Shown: in pieces, positions 7,728-15,488 of the stretch
How positions within the stretch are numbered: position 1 is the stretch's first letter
Layout: every line of letters begins with the position of its first letter
DNA from: CANIGN01 sp041391385
Lineage (GTDB): Bacteria > Bdellovibrionota > UBA2428
DNA: 64,000 nt
Assembly (NCBI GenBank): GCA_041391385.1
Contig: JAWKOD010000002.1
Coordinates: 310,001 to 374,000, forward strand
Reading direction: 5' to 3'
Notes under the pieces: model-generated
What the model saw: only the letters and a program-made list of their open reading frames with translations
Databases searched by the model: none
What the model was told of the DNA's origin: nothing
Position numbers and translations under genes: made by a program

Positions 7728-8576
7728 CTATTCTTCCTCTGGAAAGTCCGGGGAGACTTTACAGGTGTAATCTTCAGGGTTGAAATTTTCGTCGTAGTCA
7801 TAGCTTTCAAAATTTGCGGGATCGATATCACATTGACGATCATTTAGTTTTTCCCAAGTGATGTAGCCCCGTTGAATTTTAAAGGCCATTTTTGTGAAGA
7901 GAGGTGTGAGAGCTTCTCTGATAGAAAGCTTGACGGCCCGGGGCTTGTTCTTGTTTCCCCCTTCATAACCGCCGCGACACGCTTCATTTTCAAAAATTTC
8001 TTTTACACGCTGAGGATTCGATTTTAGGTTTTCTTCTTCAAGAAGCGTAAAAAGGGCTGCCAAGTATCCTGTGCGGTCTTCTCCTACGGTGCAGTGAAAT
8101 AGAATTTTTCTATCTTCAGTTGTGTCCTCTTTGACTTCTTTTAGAACACGAAGTGCCTTGAGGGTCATTTTGCAGACTTCTTTAAAATCAGTGAAACCTT
8201 TCCAAGGGAACGGAATGTCTGTGATGCGCTCTTCTTTAAACCCTTTATCGATAAAGGCTTCTCGTTGAATTGCAATGTCATCTCGATCTGGCTCTTGAGT
8301 TTTAAAAATAAGTAGATCAGTCACTTTGGCATTTATGATTTCATTTACAAGAGCGTTGTCGACACTCATTTCGCTTGGTCTATTTGGATCTTGAGTCCAC
8401 GGTCTCATGGAGCGCAGTACTTTTCTATTCCCGTTCACAAAGCGCGCATTGGGAATGCTGATTCCAGTTTCTTCTTCGATTTGGCTTGGAAAGGGGGAGT
8501 AAAGAACAAATGCATTTGCATTGAGGCTAAGAGTGACAAGTGAGAGTAAAAGGCTACGCGCCATGTTGGTTTTCAT
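7728..8576 (-). CDS. Exported protein tyrosine/dual-specificity phosphatase-like protein
   Basis: A 282-residue protein with an N-terminal signal peptide (hydrophobic LLLSLVTLSLNANA). The P-loop HCTVGEDRTG at 161-170 is a complete HC-x5-R cysteine phosphatase signature (Cys162, Arg168). An upstream Asp-rich stretch and the ITDIPFPWKGFTD segment could supply the general acid. The C-terminus is acidic and ends in a run of glutamates. The family hydrolyses phosphotyrosine, phosphoserine/threonine or phosphoinositides; export suggests a periplasmic or extracellular substrate. ATG at 8576 or an in-frame ATG 12 bases later are both possible. It stands alone between convergent and divergent neighbours. 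Confidence 0.82.
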   Translation of the reverse strand: MKTNMARSLLLSLVTLSLNANAFVLYSPFPSQIEEETGISIPNARFVNGNRKVLRSMRPWTQDPNRPSEMSVDNALVNEIINAKVTDLLIFKTQEPDRDDIAIQREAFIDKGFKEERITDIPFPWKGFTDFKEVCKMTLKALRVLKEVKEDTTEDRKILFHCTVGEDRTGYLAALFTLLEEENLKSNPQRVKEIFENEACRGGYEGGNKNKPRAVKLSIREALTPLFTKMAFKIQRGYITWEKLNDRQCDIDPANFESYDYDENFNPEDYTCKVSPDFPEEE

Positions 8577-8680
8577 GCTTTCGAGTTAGTGGCTGCGTTG
8601 AGTCTAAGCATCATAATTTCTATTTACTTCGCAACGCGCATGCGAACGAGCCCTATAGGCCAATGCCGGCAGATTTCGCT

Positions 8681-8715
8681 GTTAAGTGTCATCCGCGATG
8701 TTCCGGGAACTTAAC
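8681..8715. promoter_or_regulatory. inverted repeat upstream of small exported protein
   Basis: GTTAAGT at 8681-8687 is the exact complement of ACTTAAC at 8709-8715, and inside it GTTCC-G-GGAAC forms a second palindrome at 8700-8710. It lies about 50 bases before the start of the cysteine-rich gene, in a divergent promoter region. It could be an operator or an RNA hairpin; no known regulator motif was recognised. Confidence 0.25.
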
Positions 8716-8762
8716 CCTTTGTTCGCTCCCAGTGTCAATATTGTGGAGAAGGAGGGGATTTA

Positions 8763-9053
8763 ATGAATCTCAAAAAACTAATGATCGGTCTTGTAACAAT
8801 TGTGGCTCTTGGCGCAGAGGCGCGTATTGTGCGCATTGTTGGAGAGGGCACCGGGGGAACAACAACAGGTGACAAGCCAGCAGCTTGTGGTCGTGCTTAT
8901 GATCGCGCTGAACGCGATGCTGATCGCAAATGTGACCGTCGTGATGGCGATGTTCTAGATTTCCAAGATGGCAATTGCCACTGTCGAAAAGTAAGTGGTT
9001 CACGCGATGATTACAATTGCGACGCAACTGTAACTGCAAGTTGTTCTATCTAA
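8763..9053 (+). CDS. Small exported cysteine-rich protein, function unknown
   Basis: A 96-residue protein with a signal peptide (MNLKKLMIGLVTIVALGAEA) and a strong ribosome-binding site GGAGGGG at 8751-8757. The mature part (about 75 residues) starts with a glycine/threonine stretch and holds six cysteines (one ACG, one KCD, the NCHC pair, NCD and SCS) in a highly charged Asp/Arg context, suggesting three disulfides in the periplasm or outside the cell. I recognise no family. It is followed by a perfect 15-bp hairpin. Confidence 0.75.
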   Translation: MNLKKLMIGLVTIVALGAEARIVRIVGEGTGGTTTGDKPAACGRAYDRAERDADRKCDRRDGDVLDFQDGNCHCRKVSGSRDDYNCDATVTASCSI

Positions 9054-9064
9054 GTTCATTGATC

Positions 9065-9100
9065 TAAGGACTTCATCTTTACTTCAAGATGAAGTCCTTA
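9065..9100 (+). terminator. 15-bp perfect hairpin between convergent genes
   Basis: The arm 9065-9079 (TAAGGACTTCATCTT) is fully complementary to 9086-9100 with a 6-base loop. The right arm contains the stop codon of the leftward gene ending at 9098. No long T-run follows on either strand, so it may act as a bidirectional but not classical intrinsic terminator or as a 3'-end stabiliser. Confidence 0.6.
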
Positions 9101-10342
9101 AGGATTCTTAGAAGCTAAATTTTGAGCGCAACGGCTCTTCTTCGATGTGCTTCTAAAAGCTTCAGCTATATTACTTGCAGCAGATCTTAGGTAAGGATTC
9201 AATGTTCTATTGCTTTTGCTGCTAAGGCTCGACTCGATAAATCGAATATAAAGGCCTCGTTCAGTCTCATGGTAGGATTCCACAAAGTTCATGCTTTTAA
9301 GTTCTGCTGGCTCGAGAGAAGTTTCCAAAAGTTGTTTAAGGCTTTCTCTTGTGACCCACGTAAGTCCTTTAAGTTTTTGAGTAAGAATTCTTCGTTCGCG
9401 TATATTTTCTGCTTCTACTGAAAGGTCTGCGGCTTCCCACGTAATTTGCTTGTCTTTAATCTTCCCATACAGGGTAAGAAGTTGGGGGTTTTTTTTACTG
9501 CCAATTTGAAGTTTTATGGAATCGGGAAGTTCAATAATATCAAAAGTTCCTTCTCGTTTTGAAAGGCTTTTGCGCAAGCGATTAACAGCACTTTGCTCTG
9601 TGAGTAGGAGATTCATTAATCTTTTGACTCCCAAATATTTGTATAAAAAAGCACTACTTTTCATAATGAAAATGCGAGGTACATAGACAATTTTTCCCAT
9701 AGTTGAGGGCATCGCAAAGTAAGTAATTCCCAGGATGTAGCAAAGGGGGTCGAGTCCTGGAGTCATAATAGCTGCTCCAATTGTAGGACCAAGGGTTTTG
9801 GCCCATATGTGATCACTGGCAATTCCCGTATTGATCATAACCAGACCACCTATGGTTTCAATTGTGTGTGAAGTCAGTAGGAGAGCAGCAATATTGGCGA
9901 CGTGTTCTTTGCTCTTGGGGTCTGCGGACTTTTGCTCGCTCCATCGAAGGACGCGTAAAAGAATTTGTTTGTAATTAAATTTTTTGATCCATTCGGCGGG
10001 GCTAGCAGCTTCTTTTAATTTTCTTTTAACGGCAGACTCGTTAGGATTTTCATCTTCTGGACCTGTTCCTTCGGCGGCCTGCATGCCACTTTCCATAAGT
10101 ACACGAAGTTTTGCGTCGAGTTCTTCTTGGGACAAAGGGGTGTCGTTTGGGTCTACAGGAGCTACGAAAACTGCGGCACTTTCAGTAGACCGGGGTTGGG
10201 GTGTTTGTGCGGGGTCTTGGTCTTCAGCAATAAGAATATTTAGGCATAAGAGGTTCAAAAGTAGAAAAGATCCTGCAGCCCATTGCTTAGCTCTAAAGGT
10301 TTTTGATCTAGGGGGTGTTGTCGTTGGATTCTTAGGTTGCAC
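9098..10342 (-). CDS. Membrane protein of unknown function
   Basis: A 414-residue protein with a basic, proline-rich N-terminus, a hydrophobic segment at about 29-38 (LLLNLLCLNILIA), and an acidic low-complexity stretch (about 42-105). Two or three hydrophobic stretches follow: one around IAALLLTSHTIETIGGLVMI and one around GPTIGAAIMTPGLDPLCYIL. The C-terminal half is charged and soluble-looking. No catalytic motif or known family is recognised. It stands alone: the 3' end meets the cysteine-rich gene's hairpin and the 5' end faces the tandem repeat. The ATG at 10342 is the first in frame. Confidence 0.6.
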   Translation of the reverse strand: MQPKNPTTTPPRSKTFRAKQWAAGSFLLLNLLCLNILIAEDQDPAQTPQPRSTESAAVFVAPVDPNDTPLSQEELDAKLRVLMESGMQAAEGTGPEDENPNESAVKRKLKEAASPAEWIKKFNYKQILLRVLRWSEQKSADPKSKEHVANIAALLLTSHTIETIGGLVMINTGIASDHIWAKTLGPTIGAAIMTPGLDPLCYILGITYFAMPSTMGKIVYVPRIFIMKSSAFLYKYLGVKRLMNLLLTEQSAVNRLRKSLSKREGTFDIIELPDSIKLQIGSKKNPQLLTLYGKIKDKQITWEAADLSVEAENIRERRILTQKLKGLTWVTRESLKQLLETSLEPAELKSMNFVESYHETERGLYIRFIESSLSSKSNRTLNPYLRSAASNIAEAFRSTSKKSRCAQNLASKNP

Positions 10343-10439
10343 CGAGGAATTGTGTATCGACGACTCTTGTTAGAAGCAAGGAAAATGAAACGGAAACGAC
10401 AAAGCTTATCATTTGGTGGCTAAAAGGTGCCAGGTGTGT

Positions 10440-10530
10440 GGAGAAAAGAGCTAGGCACCTTTGTCCTTGGAGAAAAGAGCTAGGCACCTTTGTCCTGCAT
10501 GTGGAGAAAAGAGCTAGGCACCTTTGTCCT
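10440..10530. repeat. three tandem copies of a 28-bp unit
   Basis: The 28-base unit beginning GGAGAAAAGAGCTAGGCACC and ending TTTGTCCT occurs identically at 10440-10467, 10469-10496 and 10503-10530, with spacers of 1 and 6 bases. Just upstream, AAAGGTGCC at 10423-10431 is the complement of GGCACCTTT inside copy 1, so the array starts with an inverted half-unit. A related 10-base core AGGTGCCTAG occurs near 3681. With spacers this short it is not a CRISPR array. It is probably one locus of a dispersed intergenic repeat family. Confidence 0.85.
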
Positions 10531-10532
10531 GC

Positions 10533-10584
10533 AAAAAAAAAGACCCCGCCTCTTCTGCACCGAAGGGGCGGGGTCTCGTTTTTT
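10533..10584. terminator. strong bidirectional intrinsic terminator
   Basis: AGACCCCGCC at 10541-10550 pairs fully with GGCGGGGTCT at 10567-10576, with a further CTTC/GAAG pairing in the loop. A T-run follows on the plus strand (10579-10584) and a nine-base A-run precedes it (10533-10541), giving a T-run on the minus strand too. It ends the leftward phaR-like transcript and seals off the tandem repeat. Confidence 0.9.
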
Positions 10585-10599
10585 AGTTATTCACTAAAA

Positions 10600-11263
10600 T
10601 TATGGGCTTGTTGTACGTGACTCGATAGCGTCGATTAGTTTTTCGATGTTAACGAGCTGACTTCCAAGGTTTTGAAGCTGTGCATGTGCTGCAGAAACGG
10701 CATCCTTAGAAATGTTTGGTGATGTTTGAACACGGTCGTTAAGTGCTTTTTTCAAGTCGTCAGCTGCTCTTTGAGTAAGTTTAAAAGAACCTCTCAAGTT
10801 TTCAGCTGCAGAGAAAGCACGTGTGACTTCTTCTTTTACTTTTTTAAGTGCAGGAATTCCGCCCGCCGCGGCAGTCTTAGCCAAGAAGCCGGAGAACGTA
10901 CCCCCACCAATTTGAATAATGTCTCTGAGTGTATCTACGGGAATGATTGTTTTTGAACGCTTTTGCTTTTCAAAAATAATCTGTGTGAGCGTTAAAGACG
11001 TGATGTCTTTTTGATCGGTTATCGATCACGGTGACTTCTTCTGAACGCATAATCATTTCTGCAATTTCATCGAGTGTCACATAGCAGCTCTGATGCGTGT
11101 CATAGAGCTTTCTGTTTTGATAACGCTTGATAACCTTTACGTTCTTATTTTGAACGCTCGGCGCAGTTACCGTTCCGGCATTTGAATAAACGCTGTTCGT
11201 TACGCCTGCTGCCGCTGTTGTGCCGCTACCACTGTGAGTCATTATAGTTCCTCTGTTTTCCAT
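10600..11263 (-). pseudogene. phaR: PhaR-like polyhydroxyalkanoate synthesis regulator, frameshifted
   Basis: The frame starting at ATG 11263 (ribosome-binding site GAGGGGGT 9 bases upstream) encodes the PHB/PHA accumulation regulator DNA-binding domain, with KRYQNRKLYDTHQSCYVTLDEI and VIDNRSK, then runs into a stop. One frame over, the expected continuation follows at once: DITSLTLTQIIFEKQKRS, then PVDTLRDIIQIGGGTF and a helical C-terminal part down to 10600. The break is at a T5 run (A5 in the gene) at 11008-11012. Removing one base gives 663 bases (220 residues). PhaR proteins repress phasin and PHA genes and sense polymer granules. Whether the lesion is real or a sequencing error cannot be decided here; see the frameshift finding. 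Confidence 0.85.
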
Positions 11264-11318
11264 ACAATTTTTACCCCCTCATGTATCAATTCTGGGTGCC
11301 CTGCGTAGCTGTCTCGTC

Positions 11319-11335
11319 TTACTTGTTTTAAGTAA
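11319..11335. promoter_or_regulatory. inverted repeat upstream of phaR-like gene
   Basis: TTACTT at 11319-11324 and AAGTAA at 11330-11335 form a perfect 6-bp inverted repeat with a 5-base spacer, about 56-72 bases before the phaR-like start. It could be an operator, possibly autoregulatory. No clear -35/-10 pair is seen next to it. The 355-base gap from 11264 to 11618 otherwise holds only a doubtful small frame and the pil operon terminator. Confidence 0.25.
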
Positions 11336-11408
11336 AACGACGCTAACATGGAGCGCCTCAAATCGAGCCCACCTTAATCCTGGTATTGCATCGCTTCAAC
11401 TCTAAGAT

Positions 11409-11525
11409 TCACTTAATTCTTCTGTTTCGAAAGTAGTTTAATACCTTCGGAGCAGACTCAAATAGAACCAAAGCGATAACCATAAGTCCAATGACAAACC
11501 ATTCATCAGGCTGAGGGAATCTCAT
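11409..11525 (-). CDS. possible 38-residue single-span membrane peptide
   Basis: The frame reads MRFPQPDEWFVIGLMVIALV then LFESAPKVLNYFRNRRIK and stops: a short polar start, one hydrophobic segment and a basic tail. It loosely resembles the hydrophobic-helix-plus-basic-helix shape of TatA but lacks its FG hinge. It has no Shine-Dalgarno and begins immediately after the pil terminator, so it may not be expressed. Confidence 0.22.
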   Translation of the reverse strand: MRFPQPDEWFVIGLMVIALVLFESAPKVLNYFRNRRIK

Positions 11526-11562
11526 ACAAAAACAATTACTTGACACGGAGGGCTATGTCAAG
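11526..11562 (-). terminator. terminator of the pil operon
   Basis: Read leftward, CTTGACA and TGTCAAG (11556-11562 and 11539-11545 on the plus strand) form a 7-bp stem with a 10-base loop, followed by TAATTGTTTTTG. It lies about 57 bases past the pilQ stop, the expected place for an intrinsic terminator. Confidence 0.65.
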
Positions 11563-11618
11563 CGCTCATTATTTCAAGGGCTTATGTCGCAATGGGCCAT
11601 TTTAAAGTCATTGGGCGC

Positions 11619-13624
11619 CTATCGGGCTTCTTCAAGGCTTTGTTGAACAACAGAAGCTCTCTCTTTGTTAAGTATTCTTGGAGAAATAAACATCAAGAGT
11701 TCTCGTTCATTTTCGAGTTTGGCGTCAGACGAGGTAAAGAGCCGACCCAAAATAGGGATCTTTCTGAAGAACGGCCAACCAGACTCTCCGGTTCCGTCCT
11801 CTTTAATATAAACACCACCAATAACAACTGTTGAGCCAGACTCTACAAGCGTTTCGGTATTAATTTCCTTCTTAGCCACGTTCACACTCTTCGTGTCTAG
11901 TGAGGCCAAGCTGTCTCGTGTGAGGTTGATGTTGAGAAGGATGTTGTTGTCGTTAGTGACTTGAGGAGTCACCGTTAAGCTAAGAGCGGCTTTAACAGTT
12001 TTAGTTGTGCCAGAGTCAGCGCCTTCACCCGATTGGAGTAGAAGTGTGAGTTCTGTTCCATCTACGATACTTGCTTTTTGTTGTTCAAAACAGTTAAGCT
12101 GGGTCGTGCCAATTCGCGTGTGTTGGATTTGGCTTCATTAAACTTTATAAAAGCATCAAGCTGCTGGAGCGTGCCCGTTGGGTTGAGGTACTGGCCAAAA
12201 GCACCACCGGTTTGCCCTAAGCTGTTGAATGGTGATGACGAAGTAGAGGCGGCAGAACTTGAAGAACCTGTTGAGCCAGTCGTAGTGCTTGCAGGCGAGC
12301 CAAGTGCTGAGCCAATTGAAAGTGTTCCACCCGCAAACTTAATGCCACCCAAGGCTTTCCAGTCGATCCCGATATCTCTAGAAAATGTTTTGTTCGCTTG
12401 AACAATCCTTGCCTCAATAAGAACAACAGGTGTTTGCCTATCAATAGCCGATATGTAGCGTTGAATGCGTTGGATATTTTTAGGAAGTGCTGTAACCACA
12501 ATCGAATTTGTTCTTTCGTCAGAAACGACGTTCTCACCGTAGTCGCTTTTTAAGTATTTAGTAATTTGAGGGATAACCTCGGTTGTTTTTGCGTAACTTA
12601 AAGGGAAGAGTTCAGTTGCTTTGGGCGCTAATTTGTCTTCGTCTTCTTGAGCTTTAATGGAATCAGCTATCTCTTGTCTGATTTTAGTCACAGGCATAAC
12701 CCTGTAGGTATTGCCCATTTTTTGATATCCAAGTTCTGCATTTAAGAGAACAAGTGCCAAGACTTGATCCCAGGGAACTCGTTTAACATTTATAGATATT
12801 TTTCTATCAACTTCGCCAACAAGTACGAAGTTCTTTCCGGATACCTGAGAGATAAATTGCAAGACGTCGGGAATCGTCGCTTCTTTAGCGCGAAAGTTTA
12901 CTTTGGTTCCAACAAAGTTTTGTTTTCCGTTGAGAGAGATGAGAGTTTCAAAGTTTTCGGGAATATCTTTACCGTTGCTTTGATTGTTAGAGGCCACTCC
13001 TTTGTTAAAGAAGTCGACAAGAATGCGGTTACCTTCTCTGCGAATAGAAGGCTCTGCCATTGAGCTCATATTCATAACAATACGTGCATTTGTTCCATTT
13101 GCAGATTTGGATTCATAGGCTTGAACTTTACTCACGGGGCCACCGTACTCACTAGCGTTTATCGGGCCTTTGGATAATAACGGTCCAAGATTTGTATTCG
13201 CAAGATTTAGGCTAAACTGTTTAGCTTTGCTTGATTTTTCGGGTACATAATCAACAACTTTTGAAGTTTGAATTTCAAAGCGAGTTCTGTCTGCAAGGGA
13301 GTATATGCGGATAGAAGAGAGTTCAGCTGAAGAAGCATCAGTTCCAGTAAGAGCTTCGTCGGGACGTGCTCCTTCGCCTGCAACAGGTAAGTCTTCTAAG
13401 AGGTCACTTTGTGCTGCTCTAGAAGTTGGGGCTGCAATGCTTGCTTCAGAAGAAGGTGCTTCTGAATTAGAACCTGTGGCTTCGTCATCTGGAGCGTAAA
13501 GATCTTCGTCTGAGTTTTCTTTGATGGCATCGACATCATCCATGAGCTCTGTTTGAGCAATAAGAAAGGTAGAAGCGGTCAGGAAAATAAAAGAAAAAAA
13601 GGCAAAGCGGTATATTGATTTCAT
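11619..13624 (-). pseudogene. pilQ: PilQ type IV pilus secretin, frameshifted near the secretin domain
   Basis: PilQ forms the outer-membrane channel through which the pilus passes. From ATG 13624 (AAGGGGAG upstream) the frame has a signal peptide, an acidic low-complexity stretch, an AMIN domain (about 100-205), a secretin/STN short domain (about 235-310) and the N1-type secretin domain (LFPLSYAKTTEVIPQI). It then enters the secretin core and stops after LTVLNNKKQVS. The next frame continues exactly (ASIVDGTELTLLLQSGEG) through GWPFFRKIPILGRLF and ERELLMFISPRIL to 11619. One base is missing at the T5 run 12075-12079 (A5 in the gene); restoring it gives 2007 bases, 668 residues. A downstream frame starting near 11972 is only the tail. 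Confidence 0.93.
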
Positions 13625-13717
13625 GGGACTCCCCTTCTTTTAAGTATACGGGCATAGTGTGGAATAGGGTAAAAGCGATGTTTTTTTGGCGCAAATCGAT
13701 CAAAAAAGTTGTCGGTC

Positions 13718-14131
13718 TTAGTCGGCTATTACGAGACTCGTGAAGTAGGAGCGCATTTTACCTTGGTAGTCTTTGTAGGATTCTTTTACGACAACTTCTG
13801 AATCGTTTATTCGGTGAACTTTTCCGCTGTTTTTACCAAGTTTATCCCCAACTCGAACGATTTCTGTTTCTTTGTTTGGGAGCATGATCATGGCGCGAGA
13901 GCTGCCGAGGCCCGTTAGGACTGCGACAAGTTGAAAGCGTGTGACATCAAATGCCGTTAATAGACTTTTATTATTGCCAGCGTCTGACAGGGGTTGAAAA
14001 GGGTCACGTTTAATTTTTGCAGGTTCAAAGTAATAAGTTTTATCATCCTTAGAACGAATGTTGGGTTGAGCAGGGCTAAGCTCGAGTATTGATAAAAAGA
14101 GGAAGAGGCAAGGTAGATTTAATTTTTTCAT
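13718..14131 (-). CDS. pilP: PilP, type IV pilus inner-membrane/periplasmic alignment protein
   Basis: A 137-residue periplasmic protein linking the PilN-PilO inner-membrane pair to the PilQ secretin. It shows an N-terminal export segment, the KRDPFQP motif at the start of the homology domain, and the short beta domain with FQLVAVLTGLGSSRAMI and VRVGDKLGKNSGKV. Classical PilP is a lipoprotein; here no lipobox is apparent (the only early cysteine is before the hydrophobic core), so anchoring may differ. The ATG overlaps the pilO stop by 4 bases, and 93 bases separate it from pilQ. Confidence 0.9.
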   Translation of the reverse strand: MKKLNLPCLFLFLSILELSPAQPNIRSKDDKTYYFEPAKIKRDPFQPLSDAGNNKSLLTAFDVTRFQLVAVLTGLGSSRAMIMLPNKETEIVRVGDKLGKNSGKVHRINDSEVVVKESYKDYQGKMRSYFTSLVIAD

Positions 14132-14796
14132 GGACCCTTGCTCCCTTCGCTAGAGCTTTGGGAATCCGCCTTATTGTTAGTAGCGGAATTCGGCTTAGTA
14201 TCAGGTATCGCACTAGGAGGAGAGGGGCGAGCACTCTCGTCAAAGTAGTAAGTTACAAGAACAGCTTCAGCTGTGAGTTGAGCAGTTGAACCTCTTAGGA
14301 CAGGGTCTTTGAGAGATACACTTTTTCCAGTTACAATCCTTTTCAAGTGAGCGACTTCATCTAAAAAACTCATTATTTGAACAAAGGTTCCTTTCAGTTG
14401 AATTTTAAAAGGTGTTTCCATGAGGAAGCCGTTAAGTGCCGCTTTGCCGGGCTCAAATCGTGTGAATTCAACACCGACTCTGTCAGAGATCTCAGCCAAG
14501 TTACTGAGAAGTCCTGGGGTGTCACTAGAGCGAGGAAGCTTCTCGAGAGCTTTATTAAAATCTTCAGCTAGTTTTTGAAGCTCTTGAAATCGAGAGTCTC
14601 TCTCTTTTTCAAATGTTTCAGCTGCACGATTTTGTTTTTGCAGGGATGCATATTGTTCTTTAGTGGACTCAATTTGAAGCATTAAGGGTTGATACTCTTC
14701 GTTTTGCCAGGTCATATGCGTGTAATAAAGATACCCGGCAATAAGTACTACCCAGATAATAATGGGGAGTTTGATGAGTGCTTTAAGTAGTCCCAT
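14128..14796 (-). CDS. pilO: PilO, type IV pilus biogenesis protein
   Basis: A 222-residue bitopic protein: a short cytoplasmic start, one transmembrane segment (LPIIIWVVLIAGYLYY, about 10-26), a coiled coil (about 35-75) with the typical LPRSSDTPGLLSNLAEI stretch, then the ferredoxin-like periplasmic domain. The C-terminus is a Ser/Pro/Asn-rich tail longer than usual. It heterodimerises with PilN in the pilus alignment complex. It starts one base after the pilN stop and overlaps pilP by 4 bases. Confidence 0.92.
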   Translation of the reverse strand: MGLLKALIKLPIIIWVVLIAGYLYYTHMTWQNEEYQPLMLQIESTKEQYASLQKQNRAAETFEKERDSRFQELQKLAEDFNKALEKLPRSSDTPGLLSNLAEISDRVGVEFTRFEPGKAALNGFLMETPFKIQLKGTFVQIMSFLDEVAHLKRIVTGKSVSLKDPVLRGSTAQLTAEAVLVTYYFDESARPSPPSAIPDTKPNSATNNKADSQSSSEGSKGP

Positions 14797-14797
14797 T

Positions 14798-15487
14798 CTA
14801 TTCTCCCAACTTCGCCATGATTTGGAAGCGCCTAGAATTAGGAGGTACGTTGATAACTCCAGGGGCAGGTGATGATATCTCTGATCCAGCTACAAGCTCT
14901 AGCCTGTCGAGTGTTGTAGAGGGAAAGTATACGGAATTTTCTAACTTTTGAATAAACTCACTAACCGCCTGAGCGTTAATGGCGTATCCCTTGAACGTGG
15001 CTGTGGCAGATTGGGGTTTACTGTTTGAGCCAACAGCTGCTTCAGCTGTTATTTCGTTGAACCACATTTCGCGAGGCATTTCTGTAGCGGCATATTCGAG
15101 CGCTCGAATAAGGTAACTGCGGTCAGTTTCTTGTTGAGAGACTGCGTTTAGTTTTCCTTGGAGTTCGTCTACGCGAGTTTGGTATCCGCGCATTTCTTCT
15201 CCAATGCTTTTCATTTGATTTTTTTTACGATTTTCTTGTGCCATTGAAGTTTCTATTTGCGATATTTCGTCTTGAATGACCACGGATTGTTCTTCGTGAT
15301 AACGTTGAAGACCAAGAAAACCTCCATAGCCAATAATAATAAGAAGGATGACACGAAGTGCGATGCCTAAGCTTTCTCCAGAGCCTGTGCCCATAGAAAA
15401 GTTCATTTTAGGAGAAGAGGAAGGAGTGTTGGAAAGTCCACTTCCTTTTTTTGCTTTAAGTTGATCGAGGAGGTTAATGCCCGCCAT
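14798..15487 (-). CDS. pilN: PilN, type IV pilus biogenesis protein
   Basis: A 229-residue bitopic protein. The N-terminal INLLDQL peptide is the conserved cytoplasmic tail that docks into PilM. It is followed by a Ser/Pro-rich linker, one transmembrane helix (ALRVILLIIIGYGGFLGL, about 42-60), a coiled coil and a ferredoxin-like periplasmic domain (PREMWFNEITAEA). I choose ATG 15487 because GAGGAAAG lies just upstream and the INLL motif follows at once; an ATG 30 bases earlier lies inside pilM. The gene starts one base after the pilM stop. Confidence 0.92.
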   Translation of the reverse strand: MAGINLLDQLKAKKGSGLSNTPSSSPKMNFSMGTGSGESLGIALRVILLIIIGYGGFLGLQRYHEEQSVVIQDEISQIETSMAQENRKKNQMKSIGEEMRGYQTRVDELQGKLNAVSQQETDRSYLIRALEYAATEMPREMWFNEITAEAAVGSNSKPQSATATFKGYAINAQAVSEFIQKLENSVYFPSTTLDRLELVAGSEISSPAPGVINVPPNSRRFQIMAKLGE

Positions 15488-15488
15488 A

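Noticed and set aside
10440..10530. Possible CRISPR array
   Set aside because: Only three units with 1- and 6-base spacers; no spacer diversity and no cas genes.
10438..10620. 60-codon frame across the tandem repeat
   Set aside because: It is a translation of the repeat and terminator (EKRARHLCP units); no ribosome site and no independent protein features.
11008..11012. Programmed frameshift in the phaR-like gene
   Set aside because: The needed shift is +1 or -2; a -1 slip at this A5 run leads to a stop within a few codons, and the same pattern recurs at unrelated homopolymers.
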